DNA from: a virus
IMG/VR virus record: IMGVR_UViG_3300020182_000010
Coordinates: 91,153-155,152 of that record
Direction: 5' to 3' (one strand)
Length of the DNA: 64,000 nucleotides
The translations under genes were made by a program, and so were the position numbers. Positions 13,927-22,881 of this stretch are shown here, piece after piece. Below the pieces are notes generated by a model. That model was not told where the DNA came from. It saw only the letters and a list, made by a program, of their open reading frames with translations, and did not search any database. Position 1 is the first letter of the stretch, and every line of letters starts with the position of its first letter.

Positions 13927-14751
13927 CTAAGAAAACATATTATTTAAATTGCCGTCGAATATAAAATGACCTGTGTGGTCTAATTTAACTAATGGGTCAA
14001 GTAATATTTCACCGCCAATATTTTGCCAACGACGGCAAAATGCATAATCTTCTGATAGATATCGTTTAGTATCAGGTTCCAAGTAAGTGTCAAAGAATAG
14101 ATAAGTCCATTTAGCAAACTCTGGATCTAAATTTAAATCATTGTTAAAGTAAAGATCCGGATATTCTTTGACCATTTTCATAATAACTTCACGCTTGATT
14201 AACATGAAACCGGTTGCAGCATCTTTAAGTAATGCTAATCCATCAGTCATTTGCATTCTTGGCGTATCTTCATCTAAATTATACTTGAAGTTAAGAGCAT
14301 AATTTGATCCCACTGAATTTAATATGTCACTATCTATTGATGAATTGTTTTTAACTGCATTTTGTATTTTATTCCAATCCAATTCTTTCTTTGGATATGC
14401 ACCAACGACAATATCTTTGTCATGCTGTAGCATATGTAAAATATCCAGTGCATCAAAATTTATATCTGCATCTATAAACATCATATGTGTTGCTGCAGGA
14501 TTAGACATAAAGTATGCTACCATATGACATCTTGCACGTGATATCAATGATTCATTTGCACTTGTGGTAAGAGAATAGGGGATTCCATACTTAGTGAACA
14601 TCATATGTGCACGTGACCAAGACCGAAAAAAAGGTTCAGTTACCTGTCCACCATAACATGGAGTACAGTAATGCACATGTGTTTTTTTAATGAAGTCTAA
14701 ATCAATTTCTTTTCTAAATTGCTGGCAGTGCTCTAATGCGCTATTATTCAA
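13927..14751 (-). CDS. Glycosyltransferase-like protein (GT-A fold)
   Basis: The protein has 274 residues. The N-terminal strand HVHYCTPCYGGQV, then M-M-F-I-D-A-D-I near residue 93, is the DxD metal and nucleotide-sugar site of GT-A glycosyltransferases. IVVGAYPKKELDW, DAATGFMLIKREV and LSEDYAFCRRW follow in the order seen in such enzymes (ED as the later acidic motif). It has no membrane segment. Phage enzymes of this type modify DNA bases, virion proteins or host surface sugars; the target is not readable. A private promoter with GAATC one base out of register drives it. Confidence 0.75.
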   Translation of the reverse strand: MNNSALEHCQQFRKEIDLDFIKKTHVHYCTPCYGGQVTEPFFRSWSRAHMMFTKYGIPYSLTTSANESLISRARCHMVAYFMSNPAATHMMFIDADINFDALDILHMLQHDKDIVVGAYPKKELDWNKIQNAVKNNSSIDSDILNSVGSNYALNFKYNLDEDTPRMQMTDGLALLKDAATGFMLIKREVIMKMVKEYPDLYFNNDLNLDPEFAKWTYLFFDTYLEPDTKRYLSEDYAFCRRWQNIGGEILLDPLVKLDHTGHFIFDGNLNNMFS

Positions 14752-14786
14752 TTTTTATCCACTTCATTAATTTATAGTATTACTAC

Positions 14787-14815
14787 ATTATATACGATTC
14801 TACAGTAGATGTCAA
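14787..14815 (-). promoter_or_regulatory. GANTC-spacer promoter (shifted)
   Basis: TTGACA (14815-14810), 17-nt spacer with GAATC starting 9 nt after the -35 box, TATAAT (14792-14787), a perfect -10. The -35 box contains the TGA stop of the kinase gene. Confidence 0.8.
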
Positions 14816-15492
14816 CGTTTTTGATCTTGTATCCATGCCTTTGCTTGTCTACTGTCAGGAGAACTATTTAAAAATTTCTGTACATTTTTATATACGGTAT
14901 TAAAGTTCTCTTGGCGTTCTTTATTTTCCTGGCCCATTGTATTATCTACAACATGAAAGTCAGCAGCGCCAAAAACTTGCTGAAATTGCATCAGATTATT
15001 CTGAACTCTATGCCACATTTTTATTACTACCTCGTCTGGTAATCTTCTAGCTCTATTTTTGTTTAACCTCGTTGCTTGTTCAAGGCTAGTGTTTACCATA
15101 ATCATCATTGTGTTGTAACCCAATGACTTTAATGCTTCACTATCTTTTTTAACTTTGCTCACATCTTTGCCTGTGCCATCAATTAGTACACCCAGTCTAC
15201 CATCTAAAAAGTGTCCACGTCTTTTTTGTGTAAGGTCTTTTGCTTTTTTGCGTACTTCTTGTCCTTGTGTTGAAAACACTTGCTCTGGATCACTTAGGTC
15301 AATATCTTGTTTCTGTGCTAAGTACTCATAAATTTCATCACTATTGATAGTTTTGAGGCCAGTGCCGCCCAACATCTTTCCAGCCACATATGACTTTCCA
15401 GATCCAGGACCACCAGCCATAAAAACTGCTTTGAAAATATGGGGATCATTCACGCCCTCTTCCATAGATTGTATGATTTCATTAACCCGCAT
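14812..15492 (-). CDS. Zeta-toxin/kinase-like P-loop protein
   Basis: The protein has 226 residues. V-F-M-A-G-G-P-G-S-G-K-S-Y near residue 25 is a Walker A loop. N-S-D-E-I-Y-E near residue 50 and V-L-I-D-G-T-G-K near residue 103 resemble the substrate Asp/Glu and Walker B of zeta-toxin and polynucleotide-kinase-type enzymes. The L-N-K-N-R-A-R-R segment fits the Arg-rich lid. The N-terminus (MRVNEIIQSMEEGV) resembles the leader-like starts of T4-like virion-associated proteins. It probably phosphorylates a nucleotide, nucleic acid or sugar-nucleotide. It follows a late promoter. Confidence 0.7.
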   Translation of the reverse strand: MRVNEIIQSMEEGVNDPHIFKAVFMAGGPGSGKSYVAGKMLGGTGLKTINSDEIYEYLAQKQDIDLSDPEQVFSTQGQEVRKKAKDLTQKRRGHFLDGRLGVLIDGTGKDVSKVKKDSEALKSLGYNTMMIMVNTSLEQATRLNKNRARRLPDEVVIKMWHRVQNNLMQFQQVFGAADFHVVDNTMGQENKERQENFNTVYKNVQKFLNSSPDSRQAKAWIQDQKR

Positions 15493-15527
15493 TTGTACTT
15501 ACTCCATTAATTCATTATATATATTTA

Positions 15528-17618
15528 TCATGAACCTAAAACTGTTTGTGATTTTATTGATTCCCAAGATGTGATACTATTTGCTATTTTAGGAGAAATA
15601 TTATTAATAATTCTAGTATGTCGTGGTTTTATACTGTTCATATAAAGTATACGCTTTTCTTCTTCCTTAACTGAGTCATAATCTGCGCCAGGAGATTCAT
15701 ATGATAATTCTTTTCGTATGCTATATAAATCACGTAAAATTTTCTTGTAGCTAGAAAGTTCTTCGACTATTATAATTGCTTGTTGTTTTTGTCCTGATTG
15801 GAATATACTAGTATTACTTCCTGTATATTGCCTAATATCATTAATTGTATTTCTAATTAATGTTTGTTGTGCAGTTACATTAGGACCTATTTCAGACCGC
15901 CACATTGTTTTAAATACACTAGCAAGTACAGACATTAATGGTAATCCATTACTGTTGTTATCAGTGATTACATTATTGCCAGAAGTATTAATAATATCTG
16001 CTTCTGATGTAGATAATGCAACTTGTGGATTAGATGAATCACTACGGGTATTAAATGATTGGTCTGAATTACTGCCACCAAATGTGATGCCATCTATATC
16101 TTTAATACTAGGAGGTAAATCTAAATCAGGAATGGGTAATTGGGATGTTGCACGTTTAGAAATAGATGAAATGACAGATGAAGTAGCTGATATTGAATTA
16201 CTACCTGTCAGAGGTTTTTTAATAACTCTTGATGATCCATCAGATGATGTAATGGTCTCAAATTTTGAATCTAGACCAATCTTATCAGCATATAGATCAA
16301 ATAAGTATGAGTCTACAGGTTGGTAGATACTTGCTGCTAGACTAAATGGAGATTGTGGGACACCAGGTTGTGAAGCCGCTTCAGAATTTACACTACTAAT
16401 TATAGAATCAACATCCCCAGCAAACACACGCGGATCAAGACTGGTAGGAATATTAAAACCTGCATTTCCTGTCGGCAAGGGTGCATTTAATAGTCCTGCT
16501 GCATCTTTCAATGCAGATGATCCTGTATTCATTAATACTGCTAATTTACATGGATCTAGCATTGCAGCAGCCATTGTCATTGCTTTTAGTTTGTCTGCTA
16601 TTTGTGCTGTCATATTTGCAAGGCTTGATATTTCTCCAAATATTTGATTTGCCACACTTGAAACTGCATTCATTGCACTTGATGCCATATTACCCAAATC
16701 ACCCAATATGCTTTTAATATTTGGTAACGATCCTAATGCATTCGTCAATGCACTATTAACTACTCCTGATATATCAGATATCAATGAATTAATATTACTG
16801 GATATTGGTCCAACTATTCCAGAAATTATATTTGAAATATTATTTGAAATACCATTGAAAAAATCCATAATACCAGACTGTCCTAATATATTCATAATAG
16901 ATGTTTTTGCACTATCTAAAAGATCAAACGCACTATCAAAACCGCCTGACATTACTCCCATCAATTCATTAAATAAGCTACAACTACTATCTTGCTCTCC
17001 AAAACTTCTATTAAGACCTGACAACGTATCTGCATCTTGCAATGTTTGTGGCAAATCTGTAATTTGTTGGTTAGTATGAATATTTAAATTATTATACATT
17101 TCAATAGCGGCAGTTCCCAACACGGCACCAATTAATATTTTATCAAAATCTATTCCAGTTTGAGATAAAACACCGGCAATTATCGTACTTTTAGTAAGAA
17201 CACTGCCACCATTACTTTCATTAGACAACATGTTAAAAGAGTCATTTGCACTATTTAATGATACAACCCCTGGACTTGAAACATATTCAGTATAATTTGT
17301 ATTACCATTTGTAGAAACTGCACTATACGGATTGGTAAAATTGTTATCTGCTAATTCACTTGATATAATAGATAATGCTTGCTTTCTATTATATTGTTCT
17401 TCTGCTGCATTTAATTCTGCTAAACGTGCAGGAGACAATCCAATATTATTTTTTTCATCATAAAATTGCACAGGAGTGTTAACAGTTTCTCCTAAAGAAT
17501 CAAATATAATACTATCTGAATTAGGTGTATTTGATCCGGTTAGACTGCCGCCGCCTTTTCTTATAAATTCTTGATATCGTCTTTCAAATTCTGCTTCGCT
17601 CATTGACATCTTATTCAC
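15528..17618 (-). CDS. Virion structural protein (baseplate/tail), Ser/Asn-rich
   Basis: The protein has 696 residues and low-complexity, Ser/Asn/Ile/Gly-rich composition. The N-terminus MSEAEFERRYQEFIRKGGGS is followed by a disordered part. Residues 200-340 carry repeated helical segments of the type SGISNNISNIISGIVGPISS and ANQIFGEISSLANMTAQIADKL, like membrane-active or coiled tail-tip helices. The C-terminal 130 residues are helical and charged. It ends the PAAR/Sm-like gene set, and its start overlaps the PAAR stop, so a baseplate or tail-tip role is likely. No exact T4 counterpart is recognised. Confidence 0.6.
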   Translation of the reverse strand: MNKMSMSEAEFERRYQEFIRKGGGSLTGSNTPNSDSIIFDSLGETVNTPVQFYDEKNNIGLSPARLAELNAAEEQYNRKQALSIISSELADNNFTNPYSAVSTNGNTNYTEYVSSPGVVSLNSANDSFNMLSNESNGGSVLTKSTIIAGVLSQTGIDFDKILIGAVLGTAAIEMYNNLNIHTNQQITDLPQTLQDADTLSGLNRSFGEQDSSCSLFNELMGVMSGGFDSAFDLLDSAKTSIMNILGQSGIMDFFNGISNNISNIISGIVGPISSNINSLISDISGVVNSALTNALGSLPNIKSILGDLGNMASSAMNAVSSVANQIFGEISSLANMTAQIADKLKAMTMAAAMLDPCKLAVLMNTGSSALKDAAGLLNAPLPTGNAGFNIPTSLDPRVFAGDVDSIISSVNSEAASQPGVPQSPFSLAASIYQPVDSYLFDLYADKIGLDSKFETITSSDGSSRVIKKPLTGSNSISATSSVISSISKRATSQLPIPDLDLPPSIKDIDGITFGGSNSDQSFNTRSDSSNPQVALSTSEADIINTSGNNVITDNNSNGLPLMSVLASVFKTMWRSEIGPNVTAQQTLIRNTINDIRQYTGSNTSIFQSGQKQQAIIIVEELSSYKKILRDLYSIRKELSYESPGADYDSVKEEEKRILYMNSIKPRHTRIINNISPKIANSITSWESIKSQTVLGS
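15532..15539 (-). promoter_or_regulatory. T4-like late promoter, kinase gene
   Basis: GATAAATA on the minus strand, 40 bp before the kinase ATG and overlapping the end of the upstream virion gene. Confidence 0.5.
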
Positions 17619-17920
17619 CCATTAATATATGTTTTGCCTGCTCCAGATGCCACTTTAATTCCACATGAGTGAGAATCATTAAGTCTACCAAGTGGTCTGC
17701 CATTGACATACACATTAGGAGAACCTTGTACCAATGGGGTGACATGGGGAACACATGATGGAGGTGAACCCATTGGTATATCGTGTGGGAAAGTTCTATC
17801 TCCTGTACGATACGCAAGTTTACCTTCTATGATAACATTTTCACTGCCCATGCCACACTTCCCTGGCGCACAAGGCGAATGCGCTGTTAATGTGTCTGTT
17901 GTTCTAGCAGCAGGTGGCAT
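17615..17920 (-). CDS. PAAR-repeat tail-spike tip protein
   Basis: The protein has 101 residues. M-P-P-A-A-R-T-T-D-T at the start is the PAAR motif itself. Two PAAR-like halves follow (ENVIIEGKLAYRTGDRTFPH and NVYVNGRPLGRLNDSHSCG). His and Cys residues (H-S-P-C, S-C-V-P-H, H-S-C-G) fit the metal site at the tip of the cone. It is the equivalent of T4 gp5.4, which sharpens the central spike of the contractile tail. The neighbours are the Sm-like protein upstream and the baseplate protein downstream, with 1-4 nt overlaps. Confidence 0.9.
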   Translation of the reverse strand: MPPAARTTDTLTAHSPCAPGKCGMGSENVIIEGKLAYRTGDRTFPHDIPMGSPPSCVPHVTPLVQGSPNVYVNGRPLGRLNDSHSCGIKVASGAGKTYING

Positions 17921-18231
17921 TATGTAATTAATCCTGGTGTATCTGGTACAACCAATCCGCTTGTAGCGGCTCGATATGCATCTGTTGTTTCTTTATTTGT
18001 TTTTAATACTGCAACTACTTTATCTGCTTTAAATGATACTTCGCCCTCTGCATCACCAGTAATGGTAAACGGCTGAAATGCAGCACCTTGCGGACCAATT
18101 GCTATAGTAAGAGGTCGTGCTAAAACAATTGTTTCAGTGCTTTCACTTATCAATTTTCCCAATGCTTCCTGACCACTCATTAGAGAAATGGTAACAATAT
18201 CATTTACTTTATGTTTCGCTTGTACTAACAT
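17920..18231 (-). CDS. Sm-like virion protein
   Basis: The protein has 103 residues. N-D-I-V-T-I-S-L-M-S-G-Q-E-A-L-G-K-L followed by ESTETIVLARPLTI matches the first strands of an Sm/Hfq fold. The rest (FQPFTITGDAEGEVSFKADKVVAVLKTNKE) supplies later strands and a C-terminal tail. Marine T4-like phages have similar small proteins next to baseplate genes, so a structural role is likelier than RNA binding. It is the first gene after a late promoter. Confidence 0.65.
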   Translation of the reverse strand: MLVQAKHKVNDIVTISLMSGQEALGKLISESTETIVLARPLTIAIGPQGAAFQPFTITGDAEGEVSFKADKVVAVLKTNKETTDAYRAATSGLVVPDTPGLIT

Positions 18232-18254
18232 TTTATCCTCATTCTATTATGTTA

Positions 18255-18262
18255 TATTTATT
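18255..18262 (-). promoter_or_regulatory. Late promoter-like element
   Basis: AATAAATA on the minus strand, 24 bp before the Sm-like start; one mismatch to the T4 late core. Confidence 0.45.
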
Positions 18263-18282
18263 CATTTAATTAACTTCTACTA

Positions 18283-18726
18283 TTATATATCTCTAAACTT
18301 TAATGTATTTAAAATGAATTCTTTAGAGAACCTTTTTAATATATCAAAATCTTTACTTACATCCTCAAACTTCTCTAGTATTCCACTTCTCCTGTTTAAT
18401 ACCCACCCATCAACCACACATATAAGATACATATCACCGTGAAGTAGATCATGTATTAATAATAATTCTGGGTCTTTATCAGGACATGCATGAAGCACGG
18501 TATATAAACAGCCTAAACCGTTACCACTGTTAGTATAAAATCCTTCAGTTATATACTCCCATACATCTGGCCAAATACTAGGGTTATCATAATTAAATCC
18601 ATTATGATGATAATCTAATCTTTTCCACCAGTCTATAACTTCCTGTAAGTTATGTTCTGTAAAATTATTTTTAAGTTCTAATCTTCTTTGTCGCCACTCA
18701 TAAAGAAGTGTAGATTGTTCTTTCAT
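18283..18726 (-). CDS. Hypothetical protein, 147 aa
   Basis: The protein is not recognised. Aromatic-rich helical N-terminus (YEWRQRRLELKNNF, WWKRLDYHHNGFNYDN), then a compact centre with single Cys residues (GLGCLYTVLHACPDKDPELLLIHDLLHGDMYLICVVDGW). The ending is a charged helix. It lies directly (0 nt) after the fibre gene, so its start is coupled to that stop. A fibre-assembly or tail accessory role is suggested by position only. Confidence 0.55.
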   Translation of the reverse strand: MKEQSTLLYEWRQRRLELKNNFTEHNLQEVIDWWKRLDYHHNGFNYDNPSIWPDVWEYITEGFYTNSGNGLGCLYTVLHACPDKDPELLLIHDLLHGDMYLICVVDGWVLNRRSGILEKFEDVSKDFDILKRFSKEFILNTLKFRDI

Positions 18727-20922
18727 TTACATTGACCATCTTTTTATAGTGTAACTAATTTCTGTAGTATAAGTTGCATTTTGTTCAAAATAAATTTTTA
18801 AATTATCGCCTTTTTCTGCGGATGCTGATAAAGTTGAATTACTCAAATCATTTAGCATTGCGGTATAATTCCATAATGGATCAGCAGATGAAATTATAAC
18901 ATCGTCGCCATCCTGTTTAGTATCGCCTATGATACCAGTTGTATTCATTACAGTTTCAAACCAATTATTGATTGCTGTCTCATTTTGATTTGCAACACGT
19001 ATAACATTTTCTATCATAACATCAAAAGAAATATTTGAAAATTCTACTTCCGGCGCAACTGGTGCTGCAGGAACTGCAGGTGGAGTAGGGTATAATGGAT
19101 TCGGATACATTTCTGCTATATTATCAGTATTTAAATCCTGCCATAATTCAGTACTTTCATCTGTTAATTTAACTTGATTTACACCATGTGGGTAACCATT
19201 AATTATTTTTATTGTACCAGTACGAAGAAATAAATTTCCTTCTACTGTACTTTCTTGCTTTAATGAATAATTAATAAAAAATGCACTGCATAGTTCAGAA
19301 TGATATTTTAAGAATGTATCTGATGTTGTTTCAAATGTTTTCTTAAATAAACTAGAACGTTTGCCGCTATGATGGGAATGCGATGATAGATGTTGATCTG
19401 CAAACATTTGATTATATGTATTCTCTGTCAATACTTCTACATTTCGGCGAGACCGTGCATAATATGGAGCAACAAATTCTGGAACGTCAACATAACCAAC
19501 ATTTGTAGTATCAGCATAACTAATATCTGATGGGATACCAACCAATGACTTTGTATAATAATATGCGCGGTGTGTGTTGCTATAATCATATAGTGTGAAA
19601 TCATTTGAGCCTGCTTGATCTTTTTCTTTAATATACAATGTGGCAAGTCCAACTTCAGATGTTTCAGGTTCTGCATATGTTAACTGATAGTCAAGTGTAT
19701 TCTGAACTGCAATATTCTCAGTTCTATAGACTGGTAGAGTAGTATCATCGTATCTGTAATAATTATTGATTTCATCCAATGACATTGTTGCCAAATCTGA
19801 ATTAGCAGGTAGACTTGCAATTCTAGGTGATAGTAAATCAAATTCAGATAATACAAGTGATAATCCGTTTTGTAAATCTCTACTATAGTCTATATAATAG
19901 TCATTATTTACAAGTGCTGATCCATCACTTCTAAGATTTGGTGTTGAAAGTGGAGTTGCATCTAAATCCTGTGTTTCAATATCAGTTGTATGGAATTGAA
20001 AATCTTGTGTACCGTTACCAAGTTGTTGCCAAACAGTATCTTGTTTATACCAATATGTAACTCTATCTGGTCCAGTAATCACTGCAACATCGCCACCTAA
20101 TCCAAGAGCATTGTCTGGTGAATTTGTTGTATAATCTATGTTTGCGTTCAAAGGATGATAATTAAGAATATGGTCAATAACCTCAGATGCCCATTCAGAA
20201 CCATCCCACTTGAATAATCCAAAATTAGACTTACTCATATAAGTTGAATTATCGTTAGGAGAAATAATTTGTGCTGGCATAGCATCATTATGCCTCATAT
20301 ATAATGAAGTTATAGTTATATCTTTTACTGGATCATATGATTTAGATGTTACGACACCGTGTGTATAATCTTCAACGCCAATAACTTCTAATACTTCTCC
20401 GGTGCCATCTAACGGACCAAGGGCAAGTGATGTAAACTGTACATTAATATCATTTGATACGGCACCCATGGTTCTATACTCTGTGTTGCCAATCTTTTTT
20501 ATAATATATGTTTTTCCAGCATCAATTTCAGAAGATGGTATTCTATGATTATCATATTTGTATTCTTTTAGATATACCGTTTCACCAACTGTAAAATTCA
20601 CATTGCCTTTCCATTCTACATTTTCTAAATAAAAATGCATTGCGCCAATTAAAGCATCAACATCTTGAACATTTCTTATTACTAAATCTTCGTCAACTTT
20701 CAGACCAGGTTCTGGATTATCATTACTATCTAACCAAGTTTGTATAACTGCGTGTGCGTTTGCGAATGCATCAAATTGAACTTCATTAATTGATTCATCA
20801 ATACCGACGAATAATTGGTTGGTATCTGTGGTGAAGCCCATTTCACCAGTTTCTAATGTATCAACGCCTATTTCCTCACGGAGGCCGCGTCTTAGTAGAA
20901 TTTTTACGTTTGTTATTGCCAT
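18727..20922 (-). CDS. Tail fibre/receptor-binding protein with Mtd-like N-terminus
   Basis: The protein has 731 residues. The start (ITNVKILLRRGLREEI...LETGEMGFTTDTNQLFVG) is the N-terminal module common to phage fibres and the major tropism determinant: R-R-G near the start, then GEMG and D-x-x-x-L-F-V-G. The remaining 650 residues are polar, beta-rich and without obvious coiled coil. A small DPPA-rich linker (LYPTPPAVPAAPVAPEVE, residues 610-630) precedes a C-terminal domain of about 100 residues. The same N-terminal module recurs in the cupredoxin-like protein at 56113-56757. Confidence 0.7.
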   Translation of the reverse strand: MAITNVKILLRRGLREEIGVDTLETGEMGFTTDTNQLFVGIDESINEVQFDAFANAHAVIQTWLDSNDNPEPGLKVDEDLVIRNVQDVDALIGAMHFYLENVEWKGNVNFTVGETVYLKEYKYDNHRIPSSEIDAGKTYIIKKIGNTEYRTMGAVSNDINVQFTSLALGPLDGTGEVLEVIGVEDYTHGVVTSKSYDPVKDITITSLYMRHNDAMPAQIISPNDNSTYMSKSNFGLFKWDGSEWASEVIDHILNYHPLNANIDYTTNSPDNALGLGGDVAVITGPDRVTYWYKQDTVWQQLGNGTQDFQFHTTDIETQDLDATPLSTPNLRSDGSALVNNDYYIDYSRDLQNGLSLVLSEFDLLSPRIASLPANSDLATMSLDEINNYYRYDDTTLPVYRTENIAVQNTLDYQLTYAEPETSEVGLATLYIKEKDQAGSNDFTLYDYSNTHRAYYYTKSLVGIPSDISYADTTNVGYVDVPEFVAPYYARSRRNVEVLTENTYNQMFADQHLSSHSHHSGKRSSLFKKTFETTSDTFLKYHSELCSAFFINYSLKQESTVEGNLFLRTGTIKIINGYPHGVNQVKLTDESTELWQDLNTDNIAEMYPNPLYPTPPAVPAAPVAPEVEFSNISFDVMIENVIRVANQNETAINNWFETVMNTTGIIGDTKQDGDDVIISSADPLWNYTAMLNDLSNSTLSASAEKGDNLKIYFEQNATYTTEISYTIKRWSM

Positions 20923-20939
20923 GTCGTGTAACTCCTAGA

Positions 20940-21629
20940 TTACATGTATTTATCAAAATACTCTTGAACCTTAGTAGCCCACAATAGTGAATACTTGTCG
21001 AATTCCTCTCCCTCTACAACAAATTCTTGATAATTACCGAGATTATCTGCTTCCGCATCCCATCCAATCATCATAATAACAATAGTACGAATATCAGTTC
21101 CATATAATTCATTATGTGCGGCAGCATATGCAGCACCTTGTAGAAAATAATCATCAATCCATGCACGTTTTTTGGGCTTACGAGTTGTTTTAAAATCAAT
21201 AATTGCTTGTTGCCCTTTGTATACACCAATACAATCTGCAGTTCCTGCATATAGTCCTGGATAGTATAATGGGACTTCTGTTCCCCACACTTCACTAATA
21301 TTACTAAGACCATCGTTGATAACAATATCTGACAGTTCTTTAGCCATCTGATGGATGAGGTTTGTGCCACTTGGTCTATCCTCTTCAAGAATAAACTTTT
21401 CTAAATGCAAGTGAACTTGTGTGCCAATTCCAGTAGCAAGGTTCATAATACGATTTGCTTCTTCATTACCGACACGTTTTCGCCATTCGTGTAGCGCAGT
21501 TTTGTCCGCAAGTGCACTCAAAACTGTTGTAACACTTGGGAGGGGCTTACCTTCAGGTGTTTGATAGTGACGGGATCCGTCTAAATTGACACGTGATAGG
21601 GGAGCATAAGTATAGGTTTCTTTTAACAT
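20940..21629 (-). CDS. PD-(D/E)XK exonuclease (Cas4/RecB/MGME1-like)
   Basis: The protein has 229 residues. The nuclease core is complete: an early Glu/His region (GIGTQVHLHLEKF), then G-T-A-D-C-I-G-V near residue 130. A-I-I-D-F-K-T-T-R-K-P-K-K about 15 residues later gives D...DxK. The helix DDYFLQGAAYAAAHNE supplies the Q-x-x-x-Y motif (RecB motif V). Such enzymes degrade or trim single-stranded DNA ends in recombination and replication. It is a single-gene unit. Its promoter places the predicted transcription start at the ATG itself, so the mRNA should be leaderless. Confidence 0.85.
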   Translation of the reverse strand: MLKETYTYAPLSRVNLDGSRHYQTPEGKPLPSVTTVLSALADKTALHEWRKRVGNEEANRIMNLATGIGTQVHLHLEKFILEEDRPSGTNLIHQMAKELSDIVINDGLSNISEVWGTEVPLYYPGLYAGTADCIGVYKGQQAIIDFKTTRKPKKRAWIDDYFLQGAAYAAAHNELYGTDIRTIVIMMIGWDAEADNLGNYQEFVVEGEEFDKYSLLWATKVQEYFDKYM

Positions 21630-21635
21630 AAGACA

Positions 21636-21664
21636 ATAGTATCATATAAATTTAAGACTGTCAA
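21636..21664 (-). promoter_or_regulatory. Leaderless-type promoter, exonuclease
   Basis: TTGACA (21664-21659), 17 nt, TACTAT (21641-21636). The -10 box ends 6 nt before the ATG at 21629, and no ribosome binding site fits in between. Confidence 0.7.
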
Positions 21665-21700
21665 GAAAAAAGCGCAAGAAAGAATCCTGCGTTTTCAATG
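21665..21700 (-). terminator. Rho-independent terminator
   Basis: Stem around CGCAGGATTCTTTCTTGCG with six T following on the minus strand. It ends the gene at 21710-21988 and is joined within 2 nt to the next -35 box. Confidence 0.75.
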
Positions 21701-21709
21701 ATTTAGAAA

Positions 21710-21988
21710 TTAACTTGTATACATCTTACGATATGCTTCGATATCTTTCTCATACTGCTTCGAACAGAAGTTAGATTGACGTTTCCAAAAATTCATCTTA
21801 CGCTCACATATGTCTAACTCTTTAGATGCATGATGCTTTTCAACTGTATCGTCACTTTTTAGAAGTATGAATTTCAGGAAGAAGTAATTTTCAAGATGCT
21901 TACAAATCATGTGATTTGCATCGTATTTTTCTGCATTAAATGCAGAAGCGAATGTACGCTTTTCAGTATCGCTATAAAAAAACATCAT
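21710..21988 (-). CDS. Hypothetical basic protein, 92 aa
   Basis: I start it at the first of two adjacent ATGs behind AAAAGGAGAAT. A longer frame begins inside its promoter and cannot be the transcript start. The protein is helical and basic (CKHLENYFFLKFILLK, CERKMNFWKRQSNFCSKQYEKDIEAYRKMY) and has no recognised family. It is a single-gene unit between a GAATC-type promoter and a terminator. Confidence 0.65.
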   Translation of the reverse strand: MMFFYSDTEKRTFASAFNAEKYDANHMICKHLENYFFLKFILLKSDDTVEKHHASKELDICERKMNFWKRQSNFCSKQYEKDIEAYRKMYTS

Positions 21989-22018
21989 GTGTATTCTCCT
22001 TTTGTTTAACACATGATG

Positions 22019-22047
22019 TTTATAGCATTGATTCGAGGATTTGTCAA
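22019..22047 (-). promoter_or_regulatory. GANTC-spacer promoter (shifted)
   Basis: TTGACA (22047-22042), 17-nt spacer with GAATC starting 7 nt after the -35 box, TATAAA (22024-22019). Confidence 0.75.
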
Positions 22048-22078
22048 GAAAAAAGCGCAAGATAAAACTCTTACGCTT
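22048..22078 (-). terminator. Rho-independent terminator
   Basis: GCGTAAGA-GTTTTA-TCTTGCGC stem followed by six T on the minus strand, then CTTGACA of the next promoter. It ends the late structural operon. Confidence 0.8.
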
Positions 22079-22104
22079 TAATAGGTTATAATTTTTTAAA
22101 TTAA

Positions 22105-22560
22105 TTATAGATGTTTTTGTAATTCTTCTATCATTGATGCCTTTGTATGTCTACGATCTAATTGGATACCTATATTTTCATCTGCCCATATATCAATTTC
22201 TTTCTTAGTCATGGATGTAAAATTAGGAGTAGTTTCTATTTTTTTATTATTTTTGGTTTCTACAACTATACTTTCTGTGGTCATATCTACTGTAATTGGA
22301 GTAACTGTTTCTATTACTGCATCTTCAACTTTTTCAGCAACCGCTTTTTTTATAATTACTTCATCTTTAATACTTTGGATACGACTATTATTTTCTCTTG
22401 CCTTTTTGTTTTCTAATGTTAGGCGGCGCTTTTCTGCCTTTTCATCTGACATTGTTGCTAGAGCATTTTCAATAATATTATTACTATCAATAATAATTTT
22501 TTTCATTTCTTTTTTAGAAACAACTTTAATTTCTTTATCACCTTTAATAATTAATGGCAT
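22105..22560 (-). CDS. Hypothetical protein with C-terminal HeH/LEM-like motif
   Basis: The protein has 151 residues. Residues 15-85 are a long charged helix or coiled coil (KKEMKKIIIDSNNIIE..., EKAEKRRLTLENKKARENN). A linker of Val/Thr/Glu follows. The last 40 residues (SMTKKEIDIWADENIGIQLD...TKASMIEELQKHL) form two short helices of the HeH/LEM kind used by phage proteins to bind nucleic acid. It overlaps the upstream gene by 1 nt and ends the late operon. Confidence 0.55.
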   Translation of the reverse strand: MPLIIKGDKEIKVVSKKEMKKIIIDSNNIIENALATMSDEKAEKRRLTLENKKARENNSRIQSIKDEVIIKKAVAEKVEDAVIETVTPITVDMTTESIVVETKNNKKIETTPNFTSMTKKEIDIWADENIGIQLDRRHTKASMIEELQKHL

Positions 22561-22880
22561 TACTTGGTTCTCCTTGTTGTTGCTTTTGTGGCAAGTTTTT
22601 TTACAGTTTCTTTAGAACTATCATCATTATCTGATGTAGGGGCAAATTCTAACTCTATACTGTTTGCATTTGCATTACTTACGTATTTACTTTTTGATAA
22701 AATATCAGTTAAACTCTCAGGTGTAATAGAATGACCCAAGTCATTCAGTTCACGCACCATTATATCAGTTCCAATAGTATTAATATCATTTGCTTTTAAG
22801 CGAACAAGATATACATTAATATCATTCATAAGTTGAGACTTATAATTATCATTTTCGCTTAAAAGTGTTGAAATTTTCAT
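22560..22880 (-). CDS. Hypothetical virion-operon protein, 106 aa
   Basis: The protein is not recognised. It has an N-terminal helical domain (LMNDINVYLVRLKANDINTIGTDIMVRELNDLG) with a pattern like a small winged helix (GHSITPESLTDILSKSKYV). An acidic linker and a basic tail (KKLATKATTRRTK) follow. It lies 1 nt after the scaffold-like gene stop and shares its late transcript. Confidence 0.55.
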   Translation of the reverse strand: MKISTLLSENDNYKSQLMNDINVYLVRLKANDINTIGTDIMVRELNDLGHSITPESLTDILSKSKYVSNANANSIELEFAPTSDNDDSSKETVKKLATKATTRRTK

Positions 22881-22881
22881 T